From Glycomyces lechevalierae (GTDB taxonomy: Bacteria; Actinomycetota; Actinomycetes; Mycobacteriales; Micromonosporaceae), in assembly GCF_027622945.1 (NCBI RefSeq), contig NZ_JAPZVQ010000004.1, forward strand, positions 217,081 to 281,080: 64,000 bases of DNA, in the 5' to 3' direction. The notes beneath the pieces were generated by a model. It did not search any database, was not told the origin of the DNA, and saw nothing but the letters and a program-made list of their open reading frames with translations. Below, piece after piece: positions 26,617-34,998 of the stretch (position 1 is the first letter of the stretch; each line of letters begins with the position of its first letter). A program made the translations under genes and the position numbers.

Positions 26617-27857
26617 GCGAGAGTCCTCCACGCGCCCAAGCGGGTCCACACCCGGCGCAGCTCCGTCCCGGCGACCACCGGGATCACCTGCCAGCCTGCG
26701 TTCGTCAGGGCCGAGACTGCCGCGATGTGCTGCTCGGCGAACGCCTGCTCGCGCGGGTCCGTGCGGCTCGTGGCCGCCTTCGGGATCCACCGCACCGGGT
26801 CGACGACGAGCGCCGTGCACGCCCCGCCGCGCTTGGCGAGCCGCCCCAGCGAGGCGGCCTCCTCCGGCGTCAGGTGCCCGAGGAACGCGACGATCCCCGA
26901 GACCGACCGCGACCGCTGCGCCTTCTCGACCAGATGCGCGATCGGCGCCTCGGGCGCGGCGGACACCGTCGCCAGGTACCGCATCGCCTGGCTGTAATCG
27001 CCTTGGCGGCATTCGAAGTCGCGGTGCGCGGTGATCAGCCACGGGTCGATGCCGTCCCGCGAGAGGCGCACCATCGCCGACGCGGCCGCGTCCACCATCC
27101 ACTCGAAGCTCGAGCCCTCCCCGCGGTGCGCGCCGCGGCGCACGTCGAGCAGGATCGCCGCGTTGTTCTCCCACGGCTGCTCCTCGCGGCGCACCATGAG
27201 CTGCCCGCGGTGCGCGCTGGCCTTCCAGTGCACGCGCCGCATGTCGTCGCCGTGGCGGTACTCGCGCACGGCGATGTCGTCGTTGCCGGTGATCGCGACG
27301 GTGTGCGCCGCGGACTCCCCGGAGGACATCCCGGCCCCGCCGGGCAGCAGCAGGCTGCGCAGCGGCTGGATGCGCGGGGTCACGATCAGCTCGGTCGTCA
27401 GCGGGAACTCCTGCACGCACACGGCCAGCCCGAACGGGTCCGAGGTGCGCACCGTCAGCGGCCCCAGCTCGTACGCGCCGCGCGTGCCCGGCGTGATCGT
27501 GTAGTTCACGACGCTCCGCGCCCCCGGCGCCAGGCGCTCCAGGACGAGCCGCGGGCGGTTGCCGAGGCGGTACGGGATCCGGTCCTCGAGCATCAGGGCC
27601 GGCGGCCGGCCCCGGCCGGTGTTCTGGATGCCCAGGCGCACCTGCGTGGGCTGCCCGGCCTCGACCTGCGCCGGGTTCAGCACCCGGTTCGACTCCAGCG
27701 AGGGCCGCGCCCAGCGCAGCAGCAGGAGCCCGCCCAGCGGCGCGACCAGCGCCAGCAGCGCCGCCCGCAGCAGATCGCCCTCGCCCACAGCCAGGGCGAC
27801 GAGGCCGACGACCACGCTCACCGCCAGCAGCGTCTTGCCGCGCCCGGTGAGCTCCAC
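26613..27857 (-). CDS. DUF58 protein, MoxR-associated
   Basis: 414 residues from GTG, with GGAGG eight bases upstream on the coding strand. Two N-terminal helices (about 10-50), a beta-rich region, and the DUF58 signature VREYRHGDDMRRVHWKASAHRGQLMVRREEQ. A von Willebrand A-like C-terminus follows (AAILLDVRRGAH, a MIDAS-like start). DUF58 proteins act with MoxR ATPases in complex assembly or chaperone-like tasks. It sits two bases after the moxR stop and overlaps the next gene. Confidence 0.92.
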   Translation of the reverse strand: MELTGRGKTLLAVSVVVGLVALAVGEGDLLRAALLALVAPLGGLLLLRWARPSLESNRVLNPAQVEAGQPTQVRLGIQNTGRGRPPALMLEDRIPYRLGNRPRLVLERLAPGARSVVNYTITPGTRGAYELGPLTVRTSDPFGLAVCVQEFPLTTELIVTPRIQPLRSLLLPGGAGMSSGESAAHTVAITGNDDIAVREYRHGDDMRRVHWKASAHRGQLMVRREEQPWENNAAILLDVRRGAHRGEGSSFEWMVDAAASAMVRLSRDGIDPWLITAHRDFECRQGDYSQAMRYLATVSAAPEAPIAHLVEKAQRSRSVSGIVAFLGHLTPEEAASLGRLAKRGGACTALVVDPVRWIPKAATSRTDPREQAFAEQHIAAVSALTNAGWQVIPVVAGTELRRVWTRLGAWRTLA

Positions 27858-27859
27858 GC

Positions 27860-28864
<1,005 letters not shown>

Positions 28865-28991
28865 TGGTCCTCCCGGGAAAGTCAGTGGATTGCGCGACCT
28901 GACACGCCGTCCCGCGTTACGGTCGCCTGTCCGCCATCCTACTCGGACGCGCCCAGCGCCTATGTCACGCGCCACCGGACCCCGCCTCCGC

Positions 28992-29004
28992 TACACTGGG
29001 TGGC
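28992..29004 (+). promoter_or_regulatory. -10 box TACACT placing the start point on the leader-peptide ATG
   Basis: TACACT at 28992-28997 lies seven bases before ATG 29005, so the transcript would begin at or near the start codon. No good -35 is visible. The same ACACT spacing occurs before two GNAT genes at 58322 and 60524. Confidence 0.5.
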
Positions 29005-29034
29005 ATGTCCCGGCGTTCCGCGCTCCTTAGATAG
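29005..29034 (+). CDS. Putative leader peptide MSRRSALLR for leuS attenuation
   Basis: Nine codons: ATG TCC CGG CGT TCC GCG CTC CTT AGA, then TAG. The two adjacent leucine codons (29023-29028) sit two codons before the stop, and the stop overlaps the first base of the following hairpin. A -10 box seven bases upstream suggests leaderless translation, so no Shine-Dalgarno is needed. This is the layout of amino-acid attenuators: a ribosome waiting for leucyl-tRNA at these codons would disturb the hairpin just ahead. Inferred from arrangement; the peptide is too short for family evidence. Confidence 0.6.
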   Translation: MSRRSALLR

Positions 29035-29084
29035 CCGTGTTGGAGAGAACCAGCACGGCCACCCCTGCATGCCAGGGGTTTTTT
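29034..29084 (+). terminator. leuS leader attenuator: hairpin plus intrinsic terminator
   Basis: First hairpin: GCCGTGTTGG (29034-29043) pairs with CCAGCACGGC (29050-29059), ten pairs including one G-T. The terminator CCCCTG (29062-29067), loop CATGC, CAGGGG (29073-29078), follows two bases later, then TTTTTT (29079-29084). This is one of the few hairpins in the window with a true T run, and it lies 100 bases before the leuS start, inside the leader. A conventional role would be premature termination unless a ribosome stalls on the leader peptide. I did not find a convincing antiterminator pairing. Confidence 0.65.
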
Positions 29085-29184
29085 GCTGCCCGTGCCAATT
29101 TACGGCTCGCAAGCAGCGCCGAGGAGGGTCAACCCGGAAGCCGCAGCCCGAACCCAGAGCCATCACAGGACCACAGGACGAGTC

Positions 29185-31998
29185 ATGACCGAACCCGCAC
29201 ACCGCTACGACGCCAAGCTGGCCAACCGGATCGAACCGCGCTGGCAGGAGCGCTGGGAGGCCGAGCAGACCTTCCGCGCCCCCAACCCGACCGGGTCCCT
29301 GGCCGAGCCGGGCCACCCGCGCGCCGGGGCGCCCAAGAAGTTCGTGATGGACATGTTCCCCTACCCCTCCGGGGCCGGGCTGCACGTGGGCCACCCGCTG
29401 GGCTACATCGCCACCGACGCGTACTCGCGCTACCTGCGGATGGCCGGGTTCAACGTCCTGCACCCGCTGGGTTTCGACGCGTTCGGCCTGCCCACCGAGC
29501 AGTACGCGATCGCCACGGGCCGCCAGCCCGCCGAGATCACCGCCGAGAACATCGAGCGGTACCGGCGCCAGCTGCGCCTGGTCGGCATGGGCTACGACAA
29601 CCGCCGCGAGTTCGCCACCACCGACCCGGACTACTTCAAGTGGACCCAGTGGATCTTCCTGCAGATCTTCAACTCCTGGTACGACACCGACGCCGACAGG
29701 GCGCGCCCGATCGACGAGCTGATCGCCGCCTTCGAGTCCGGTGAGCGCCCGACTCCCGACGGCCGCCCGTGGTCCGAACTGGGCGCGGTCGAGCGCCGCC
29801 GTGTCATCGACGGCCACCGCCTGGCCTACGTGACCGAGGCGCCCGTCAACTGGTGCCCCGGTCTGGGCACCGTGCTGTCCAATGAGGAGGTCACCTCCGA
29901 GGGCCGCTCCGAGCGCGGCAACTTCCCGGTCTACACGCGCACCCTGAAGCAGTGGATGATGCGCATCACCTCCTACGCCGACCGCCTGCTGGCCGATCTG
30001 GACGGACTGGACTGGACCGAGTCCCTGAAGTCCATGCAGCGCAACTGGATCGGCAAGTCAACCGGCGCGTTCGTCGACTTCGCGACCTACGCCGGCGACA
30101 TCCGCGTCTTCACCACCCGCCCCGACACCCTGTTCGGCGCCACCTACATGGTCCTGGCCCCCGAGCACCCCCTGGTCGAGGCCCTGACCGCCGAATCCTG
30201 GCCCGCCGGCGTCCCCGCCTCCTGGACCGGCGGGCACGAGACCCCCGCCGCGGCCGTCGCCGCCTACCGCGCCCAGGCCGCCGCCAAGACCGACGTCGAG
30301 CGCCAGGCCGACGCCAAGGAGAAGACCGGCGTCTTCACCGGCGGCTACGCCACCAACCCCGTCAACGGCGAGAACGTGCCGGTCTTCATCGCCGACTACG
30401 TCCTGGCCGGCTACGGCACCGGCGCCATCATGGCCGTCCCCGCCCACGACGAGCGCGACTTCGACTTCGCCACCGCCTTCGAGATCCCCATCGTCCAGGT
30501 CATCGCCGGGAACGGCGAGTGGGACCGCGAGGCCGCCTTCACCGCCGACGGCACCGCCGTCAACTCCGGCTTCCTGGACGGCCTGAACGTCACCGACGCC
30601 AAGGCCCGCATGATCGACTGGCTGGTCGAGCACGGCCGCGGCGAAGGCGCCACCACCTTCCGCCTGCGCGACTGGCTGTTCAGCCGCCAGCGCTACTGGG
30701 GCGAGCCCTTCCCGATCGTCTACGACGAGACCGGCCTGCCCGTCGCCCTGGGCGACGAGCACCTGCCCGTCGAACTGCCGCAGATGGACGACTTCTCGCC
30801 CAAGACCTTCGACCCCGAGGACGCCGACTCCGCCCCCGAGCCGCCCCTGGGACGCGCCAAGGACTGGGTCGAGGTCGAACTGGACCTGGGCGACGGGCCC
30901 AAGACCTACACCCGCGAGCTGAACACCATGCCCAACTGGGCCGGCTCCTCCTGGTACGAACTGCGCTACACCGACCCGAAGGCCGCCGCGAAGCTGGCCG
31001 ACCCCGCCAACGAGTCCTACTGGATGGGCCCGCAGGACGCCGAGGACGTCGGCGGCGTCGACCTGTACATCGGCGGCGTCGAGCACGCCGTCCTGCACCT
31101 GCTGTACGCCCGCTTCTGGCAGAAGGTCCTGTTCGACCTGGGCCACGTCTCCAGCCGCGAGCCCTTCCGCCGCCTGTTCAACCAGGGCTACATCCAGGCC
31201 TACGCCTACACCGACGACCGCGGCGTCTACGTCCCGGCCGAAGAGGTCGAGGAGGAGTCCGAAGGCGTCTACACCTACAAGGGCGCCAAGGTCGACCGCG
31301 AGTACGGCAAGATGGGCAAGTCCCTGAAGAACGTCGTCACCCCCGACGAGGTCTGCGAGTCCTACGGCGCCGACACCTTCCGCGTCTACGAGATGTCGAT
31401 GGGCCCCCTGGCCGACTCCAAGCCCTGGGAGACCCGCGCCATCGTCGGCTCCCAGCGGTTCCTGCAGCGCCTGTGGCGCAACATCGTCGACGAGGAGACC
31501 GGCGAGGTCAACGTCAGCGACGTCGCGCCCGAACCGGCCACCCTGCGCGAGCTGCACAAGGCCATCGCCGGCGTCCGCGAGGACTACGAGAACCTGCGCA
31601 TGAACACCGCAGTGGCCAAGCTGATCACGCTGAACAACCACCTGACCGGCCTGAACCCGGTCCCGCGCGAGGCCGCCGAGGCCCTGGTCGCCATGGTCGC
31701 CCCGATCGCCCCGCACATCGCCGAGGAGCTGTGGGAGCGACTGGGCCACGAGGGCGGCATCGCCTATGTGGACTTCCCCGTCGCCGACGAGCGCCACCTG
31801 GTCGAGGACACCGTCACCTACCCGGTGCAGATCAACGGCAAGGTCCGCGGCCGCATCGAGGTCGCCGCGGGCGCCGACGAGGAGGCCGTGAAGGCCGCCG
31901 CGCTGGAGGAGGAGAAGGTCGCCGCGAACCTGGCCGGCAAGGACGTCAAGAAGGTCATCGTGGTGGCGGGCAAGATGGTCTCGATCGTCGCCAAGTAG
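29185..31998 (+). CDS. leuS: Leucyl-tRNA synthetase
   Basis: 937 residues. It charges tRNA-Leu with leucine. The class I signature HIGH is seen as [10 protein letters not shown] near residue 65, the KMSKS loop as KMGKSLKN near 705. The CP1 editing domain lies between about 220 and 460 and includes the Thr-rich [14 protein letters not shown] and [18 protein letters not shown] is preceded by a purine-rich stretch (ACCACAGGACGAGTC). Every leucine codon I could find reading along the gene is CTG, unlike its neighbours, which use CTC and CTG freely. The leader with a short peptide and terminator suggests regulation by leucyl-tRNA level. Confidence 0.98.
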   Translation: MTEPAHRYDAKLANRIEPRWQERWEAEQTFRAPNPTGSLAEPGHPRAGAPKKFVMDMFPYPSGAGLHVGHPLGYIATDAYSRYLRMAGFNVLHPLGFDAFGLPTEQYAIATGRQPAEITAENIERYRRQLRLVGMGYDNRREFATTDPDYFKWTQWIFLQIFNSWYDTDADRARPIDELIAAFESGERPTPDGRPWSELGAVERRRVIDGHRLAYVTEAPVNWCPGLGTVLSNEEVTSEGRSERGNFPVYTRTLKQWMMRITSYADRLLADLDGLDWTESLKSMQRNWIGKSTGAFVDFATYAGDIRVFTTRPDTLFGATYMVLAPEHPLVEALTAESWPAGVPASWTGGHETPAAAVAAYRAQAAAKTDVERQADAKEKTGVFTGGYATNPVNGENVPVFIADYVLAGYGTGAIMAVPAHDERDFDFATAFEIPIVQVIAGNGEWDREAAFTADGTAVNSGFLDGLNVTDAKARMIDWLVEHGRGEGATTFRLRDWLFSRQRYWGEPFPIVYDETGLPVALGDEHLPVELPQMDDFSPKTFDPEDADSAPEPPLGRAKDWVEVELDLGDGPKTYTRELNTMPNWAGSSWYELRYTDPKAAAKLADPANESYWMGPQDAEDVGGVDLYIGGVEHAVLHLLYARFWQKVLFDLGHVSSREPFRRLFNQGYIQAYAYTDDRGVYVPAEEVEEESEGVYTYKGAKVDREYGKMGKSLKNVVTPDEVCESYGADTFRVYEMSMGPLADSKPWETRAIVGSQRFLQRLWRNIVDEETGEVNVSDVAPEPATLRELHKAIAGVREDYENLRMNTAVAKLITLNNHLTGLNPVPREAAEALVAMVAPIAPHIAEELWERLGHEGGIAYVDFPVADERHLVEDTVTYPVQINGKVRGRIEVAAGADEEAVKAAALEEEKVAANLAGKDVKKVIVVAGKMVSIVAK

Positions 31999-32010
31999 TC
32001 CCCTGAGCTG

Positions 32011-32040
32011 AGGGCGGGTCCGGGGTTCCGGGCCCGCCCT
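32011..32040 (+). terminator. Terminator after leuS
   Basis: 13-bp stem with one G-T pair, 32011-32023 with 32028-32040, loop GGTT, 12 bases after the stop. It may also serve the convergent membrane-protein gene. Confidence 0.7.
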
Positions 32041-32043
32041 TCG

Positions 32044-32517
32044 TCATGCCTCGGGCCGGGGCGCGCCGCCGCCCAGGTACGTGTACGCCGCGGCCTTCTC
32101 GTTGTGCAGCAGGAAGAGCAGCGCGAGGCTCAGGGCCAGGGCGAGGTAGGTGGCGAGGACGGCCCCGGCGTCGAGGCCGAAGCTGGTCGGGACTGGCGCG
32201 AGGCTGATCCCGACGGCCGCCGGGACGTAGTAGAAGCAGCCGATCACGCAGAGCGCGATCTCGAGCGAGCGCGCCCAGTTCCGGCGCGCGGCGATGCACA
32301 CCGCCATGACCACATTGGTCAGCGCGGCGAAGCCGGTGCCGGCCAGCAGCCCCAGGACCAGGTGCGGGCCGGGCTCGGGGAGCTGGTCGCCGACGATCAG
32401 CAGCAGCGTGGCCTGGAACGCCAGGGACAGGATGTTGCAGCAGATGAGCGCGAGTGCGGCGAGGATCTGCCAAGGGATCGGGTGGTGGTAAGCGGGTTTC
32501 GTCTGGAGGGGGTCCAT
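32044..32517 (-). CDS. Four-helix membrane protein, unknown function
   Basis: 157 residues from ATG. Four hydrophobic helices at about 18-40, 50-72, 80-105 and 110-135, short loops, and a Pro-rich tail GGGAPRPEA. I recognise no family. The ATG lies six bases behind an extended -10 (TTGG then TATCAT on the minus strand), so the message is probably leaderless. A longer frame to 32586 would run through the operator-like repeats and is rejected. The paired palindromes just upstream suggest tight control by a dedicated repressor not encoded beside it. Confidence 0.65.
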   Translation of the reverse strand: MDPLQTKPAYHHPIPWQILAALALICCNILSLAFQATLLLIVGDQLPEPGPHLVLGLLAGTGFAALTNVVMAVCIAARRNWARSLEIALCVIGCFYYVPAAVGISLAPVPTSFGLDAGAVLATYLALALSLALLFLLHNEKAAAYTYLGGGAPRPEA

Positions 32518-32535
32518 ACAGGCATGATACCAATT

Positions 32536-32575
32536 CTCGTCAGTTTGACGAGTATTTTTCTCGTCATATTGACGA
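32536..32575. promoter_or_regulatory. Two tandem palindromic operators TCGTCA-N3-TGACGA
   Basis: CTCGTCA-GTT-TGACGAG at 32536-32552 and TCGTCA-TAT-TGACGA at 32561-32575, centres 24 bp apart. Both lie just upstream of the extended -10 of the minus-strand membrane-protein gene, in an AT-rich pocket. Two identical half-site pairs this close point to a dimeric repressor of TetR or MarR type binding cooperatively. The plus-strand xylanase promoter begins about 30 bp further on, so it might also be affected. Confidence 0.65.
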
Positions 32576-32607
32576 ATATTTGGCACGGCGGCTCCCGCGT
32601 CCTGGTA

Positions 32608-32636
32608 TTGACCATCATCTATGCATTCGCTAGGCT
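32608..32636 (+). promoter_or_regulatory. Xylanase promoter
   Basis: TTGACC, 17 bases, TAGGCT. This fits the actinomycete housekeeping consensus and leaves a leader of about 90 nt. No ROK-type operator like those at 34908 and 45552 is visible here. Confidence 0.6.
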
Positions 32637-32732
32637 GTGCTCACCTGATTGGGAGCGCTCCGCTCCCGCTCGGCCCCATCCTTCGAACAGCCTCGTTCCC
32701 TCACGGCGCGGCACCACCTTGAGGAGCAAACC

Positions 32733-34154
32733 GTGCTGCATTCCCGTCAACGCCGACGCGCCCTGATCGCGGGGGTCGTCACCCTCGCGACGGCGGCGCT
32801 CGGCATCGGGCTCTCGACCCAGTTCGCGGGCGCCCAGTCGACCACCCTGCGCGGCGCCGCCGACGCCATCGGCAAGGACATCGGCGTCGCAGTGGACGTC
32901 AACAAACTCCAGAACAACGCGCAGTACCGCAACCTCATCGCCACCGAGTTCAACTCCCTCACCGCCGAGAACGCGATGAAGTGGGACGCGACCGAACCGC
33001 AGGACGGCAACTACACCTTCTCCCAGGCCGACACCCTCGTGAACTTCGCGGAGGACAACGGCCAGTCCGTCCACGGGCACACCTTCGTGTGGCACGCTCA
33101 GACCCCAAGCTGGGTGCAGGGCCTCAATGCCACGGCCATGCGTTCGGCCATGGTGGACCACATCAACACCGTCGCGAACCGCTACGAGGGCCGGGTCGAC
33201 TCCTGGGACGTCGTGAACGAGGTCGTCAGCGACAACAACGGCGCCATGCGGGACTCGTTCTGGCTGCGCACCATGGGCGAGGGGTACATCACCACCGCGT
33301 TCCAGACCGCCCGCGCGGCCGACCCGAACGCCGACCTCTACATCAACGACTACTCGATCGAGGGCGACAACGCCAAGTCCGACACGATCTACCGGATCGC
33401 GCAGGGCCTGAAGTCGCAGAACATCCTCGACGGCGTCGGCTTCCAGTCCCACCTCATCCTCGGCCAGGTGCCCTCCACCATGGAGGCGAACCTCCAGCGC
33501 TTCGTGGACCTGGGCCTGAAGGTGCGCATCACCGAGCTGGACATCCGGCTCAACACGCCGGCCGACGCCAATGAACTGGCGCAGCAGGCGGAGGACTACC
33601 GGCGCGTGACCGAGATCTGCGCCGAACTCGCCGACTGCTCCGGCATCACCGTCTGGGGCCTGCGCGACAACGACTCGTGGGTGCCCGGCACCTTCCCCGG
33701 CACCGGTGCGGCGCTGCTCTTCAATGACGACTACTCCAAGAAGCCCGCCTACACCGCCGTGCTGAACGCGCTCGGCGGCGGCGGCACCGGCAACCCGACC
33801 ACGACCCCGGCCACCTCGGACCCGGCGACCACCTCGGCGCCGCCCACCGGCTCGGGCTGCACGGCGACGCTCTCGGTGTCGAGCCCGTGGAACACCGGCG
33901 CGACATACTCGGCCACGGTGAAGGCCAACCAGAACCTGAACGGCTGGAGGGTCGCGTGGACCTGGCCGGGCTCGGAGCGGATCTCCAACGCCTGGAGCGT
34001 CACCGGGAGCCTGACCGGGGCGACGGTGAGCGGCGCGAACGAGACGTACAACGGCACGCTCGCGGCCGGCCAGTCGACCACGTTCGGCTTCAACATCACC
34101 AAGAACGACGGCTCGACCGCATCGGTGCCGACGGTGACCTGCACACCCGCCTAA
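32733..34154 (+). CDS. Secreted GH10 endo-1,4-beta-xylanase with CBM2
   Basis: 473 residues from GTG; GAGGAG lies six bases upstream. A signal peptide covers about 1-35 (basic RQRRR, hydrophobic core, cleavage near AGAQS). The GH10 barrel, about 40-345, has the acid/base Glu163 in WDVVNEV and the nucleophile Glu268 in ITELDIR. A Thr/Pro linker (351-374) leads to a CBM2 domain (376-473) bounded by Cys376 and Cys470, with exposed Trp residues for binding cellulose or xylan. It cuts xylan outside the cell; the oligomers should feed the importer and the GH3, GH31, XylA and XylB enzymes nearby. Confidence 0.95.
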   Translation: MLHSRQRRRALIAGVVTLATAALGIGLSTQFAGAQSTTLRGAADAIGKDIGVAVDVNKLQNNAQYRNLIATEFNSLTAENAMKWDATEPQDGNYTFSQADTLVNFAEDNGQSVHGHTFVWHAQTPSWVQGLNATAMRSAMVDHINTVANRYEGRVDSWDVVNEVVSDNNGAMRDSFWLRTMGEGYITTAFQTARAADPNADLYINDYSIEGDNAKSDTIYRIAQGLKSQNILDGVGFQSHLILGQVPSTMEANLQRFVDLGLKVRITELDIRLNTPADANELAQQAEDYRRVTEICAELADCSGITVWGLRDNDSWVPGTFPGTGAALLFNDDYSKKPAYTAVLNALGGGGTGNPTTTPATSDPATTSAPPTGSGCTATLSVSSPWNTGATYSATVKANQNLNGWRVAWTWPGSERISNAWSVTGSLTGATVSGANETYNGTLAAGQSTTFGFNITKNDGSTASVPTVTCTPA

Positions 34155-34172
34155 GACTCATCTCTTCGCACA

Positions 34173-34211
34173 GGTGAGGGCTGGGACGCCGCAAGCGTCC
34201 CAGCCCTCACC
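34173..34211. terminator. Bidirectional terminator between xylanase and dps
   Basis: Perfect 17-bp stem, 34173-34189 with 34195-34211, loop CGCAA, between convergent stops. Confidence 0.8.
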
Positions 34212-34222
34212 GCTCCGTCGTC

Positions 34223-34693
34223 TCAGGCCAGTTCGGCCTGGAACATCCAGCTCTGCTTCTCGAGCTCGGCGGTGACGCCGATGAGGAGGTCCTGGGTGAC
34301 CGGGTCGGCCGACTCGGTGACCTCGATGCGCTCGCGCATGTTGGCGATGATCGCCGTGTAGGCCTCGATGAACAGCGAGACGACCTCGGTGTCGCTGATC
34401 TGGCCGTCGTGGATCTTGGGGACCGAGGAGGTCTCCGCGACCGTGGCCGCGCGCCCGTCGGCGCTCACGCCGATGGCGATGGCGCGCTCGGCGACGAGGT
34501 CCGTGGCGTTGCGCGCGGACACGACGATCTCGTCGAGCTGGAGGTGGAGCGAGCGGAAGTTCTTGCCGTAGACGTTCCAGTGCGCCTGCTTGCCGACGAG
34601 GGAGAGGTCGACGAGGTCGACGAGCGCGCCTTGGAGGGCCTTCGCGGTGGTCTCGCGGTTCTCGTCGGAAAGGCTGGAGCGAACGGTGGACAT
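34223..34693 (-). CDS. dps: Dps-family ferritin-like DNA-protection protein
   Basis: 156 residues from ATG, with GAGG seven bases upstream on the coding strand. The intersubunit ferroxidase ligands are visible in LVGKQAHWNVYGKNFRSLHLQLDE (His, His, Asp and Glu at family positions) and LVAERAIAIG. Dps forms dodecamers that oxidise iron with peroxide and may coat DNA in starvation. The N-terminus is short, without an obvious Lys-rich DNA tail. The frame continues upstream to 34822 but that part has no ribosome site. Confidence 0.93.
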   Translation of the reverse strand: MSTVRSSLSDENRETTAKALQGALVDLVDLSLVGKQAHWNVYGKNFRSLHLQLDEIVVSARNATDLVAERAIAIGVSADGRAATVAETSSVPKIHDGQISDTEVVSLFIEAYTAIIANMRERIEVTESADPVTQDLLIGVTAELEKQSWMFQAELA

Positions 34694-34907
34694 CTCGGTA
34701 CCTCGCATCGGGCTGGGCTCATCGGACTGGTGCTCTTGGCGTTGGCCCGCGACGTGAGCTTCGGGCGGTCGCACCGACCAGGGTAGCTTTCCCGCGCCCG
34801 CGGTGTGGGCGACTCGGCGCACCGGGCGGATGCGGGCCCCCGGCGCCCCACTGGCCGGACCCGCCTCAGAAAACGGCGGTGTGGAATCTCATCGCCCCCG
34901 GTCGCAA

Positions 34908-34933
34908 TTTGTTCGGATAGTCGATAAACTAAT
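34908..34933. promoter_or_regulatory. ROK (XylR-like) operator and promoter of GH31-xylB-xylA
   Basis: The site reads TT(T)GTTCGG-ATAGTC-GATAAACTAAT and matches the site at 45552-45579 at all but a few positions. Its ends form TTnGTT/AACTAA dyads. TAAACT at 34925-34930 is a likely -10, so a bound repressor would cover the promoter. It lies 66 bases upstream of the GH31 start; the rest of the 305-base gap after dps holds no gene. Confidence 0.65.
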
Positions 34934-34998
34934 GGACGTCGTGCCGACCCAACGGCTCGCGCGCTGTCGTACACACCCTCAACAGGCAGGAGCCTCGA

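Noticed and set aside
26617..27420. N-terminal extension of the transglutaminase frame
   Set aside because: The frame is open, but the bases code for DUF58 in another frame. The Arg/Ala-rich translation is a shadow, and the ATG at 26616 overlaps the DUF58 stop as expected.
28985..29084. T-box element for leuS
   Set aside because: GGGTGGCATG near 28998 only loosely resembles the T-box core. The full AGGGTGGNACCGCG and a specifier stem are missing, and the leader-peptide explanation fits better.
32518..32586. Upstream extension of the membrane-protein frame
   Set aside because: It would translate the two operator palindromes and the -10. The leaderless ATG at 32517 fits the promoter.
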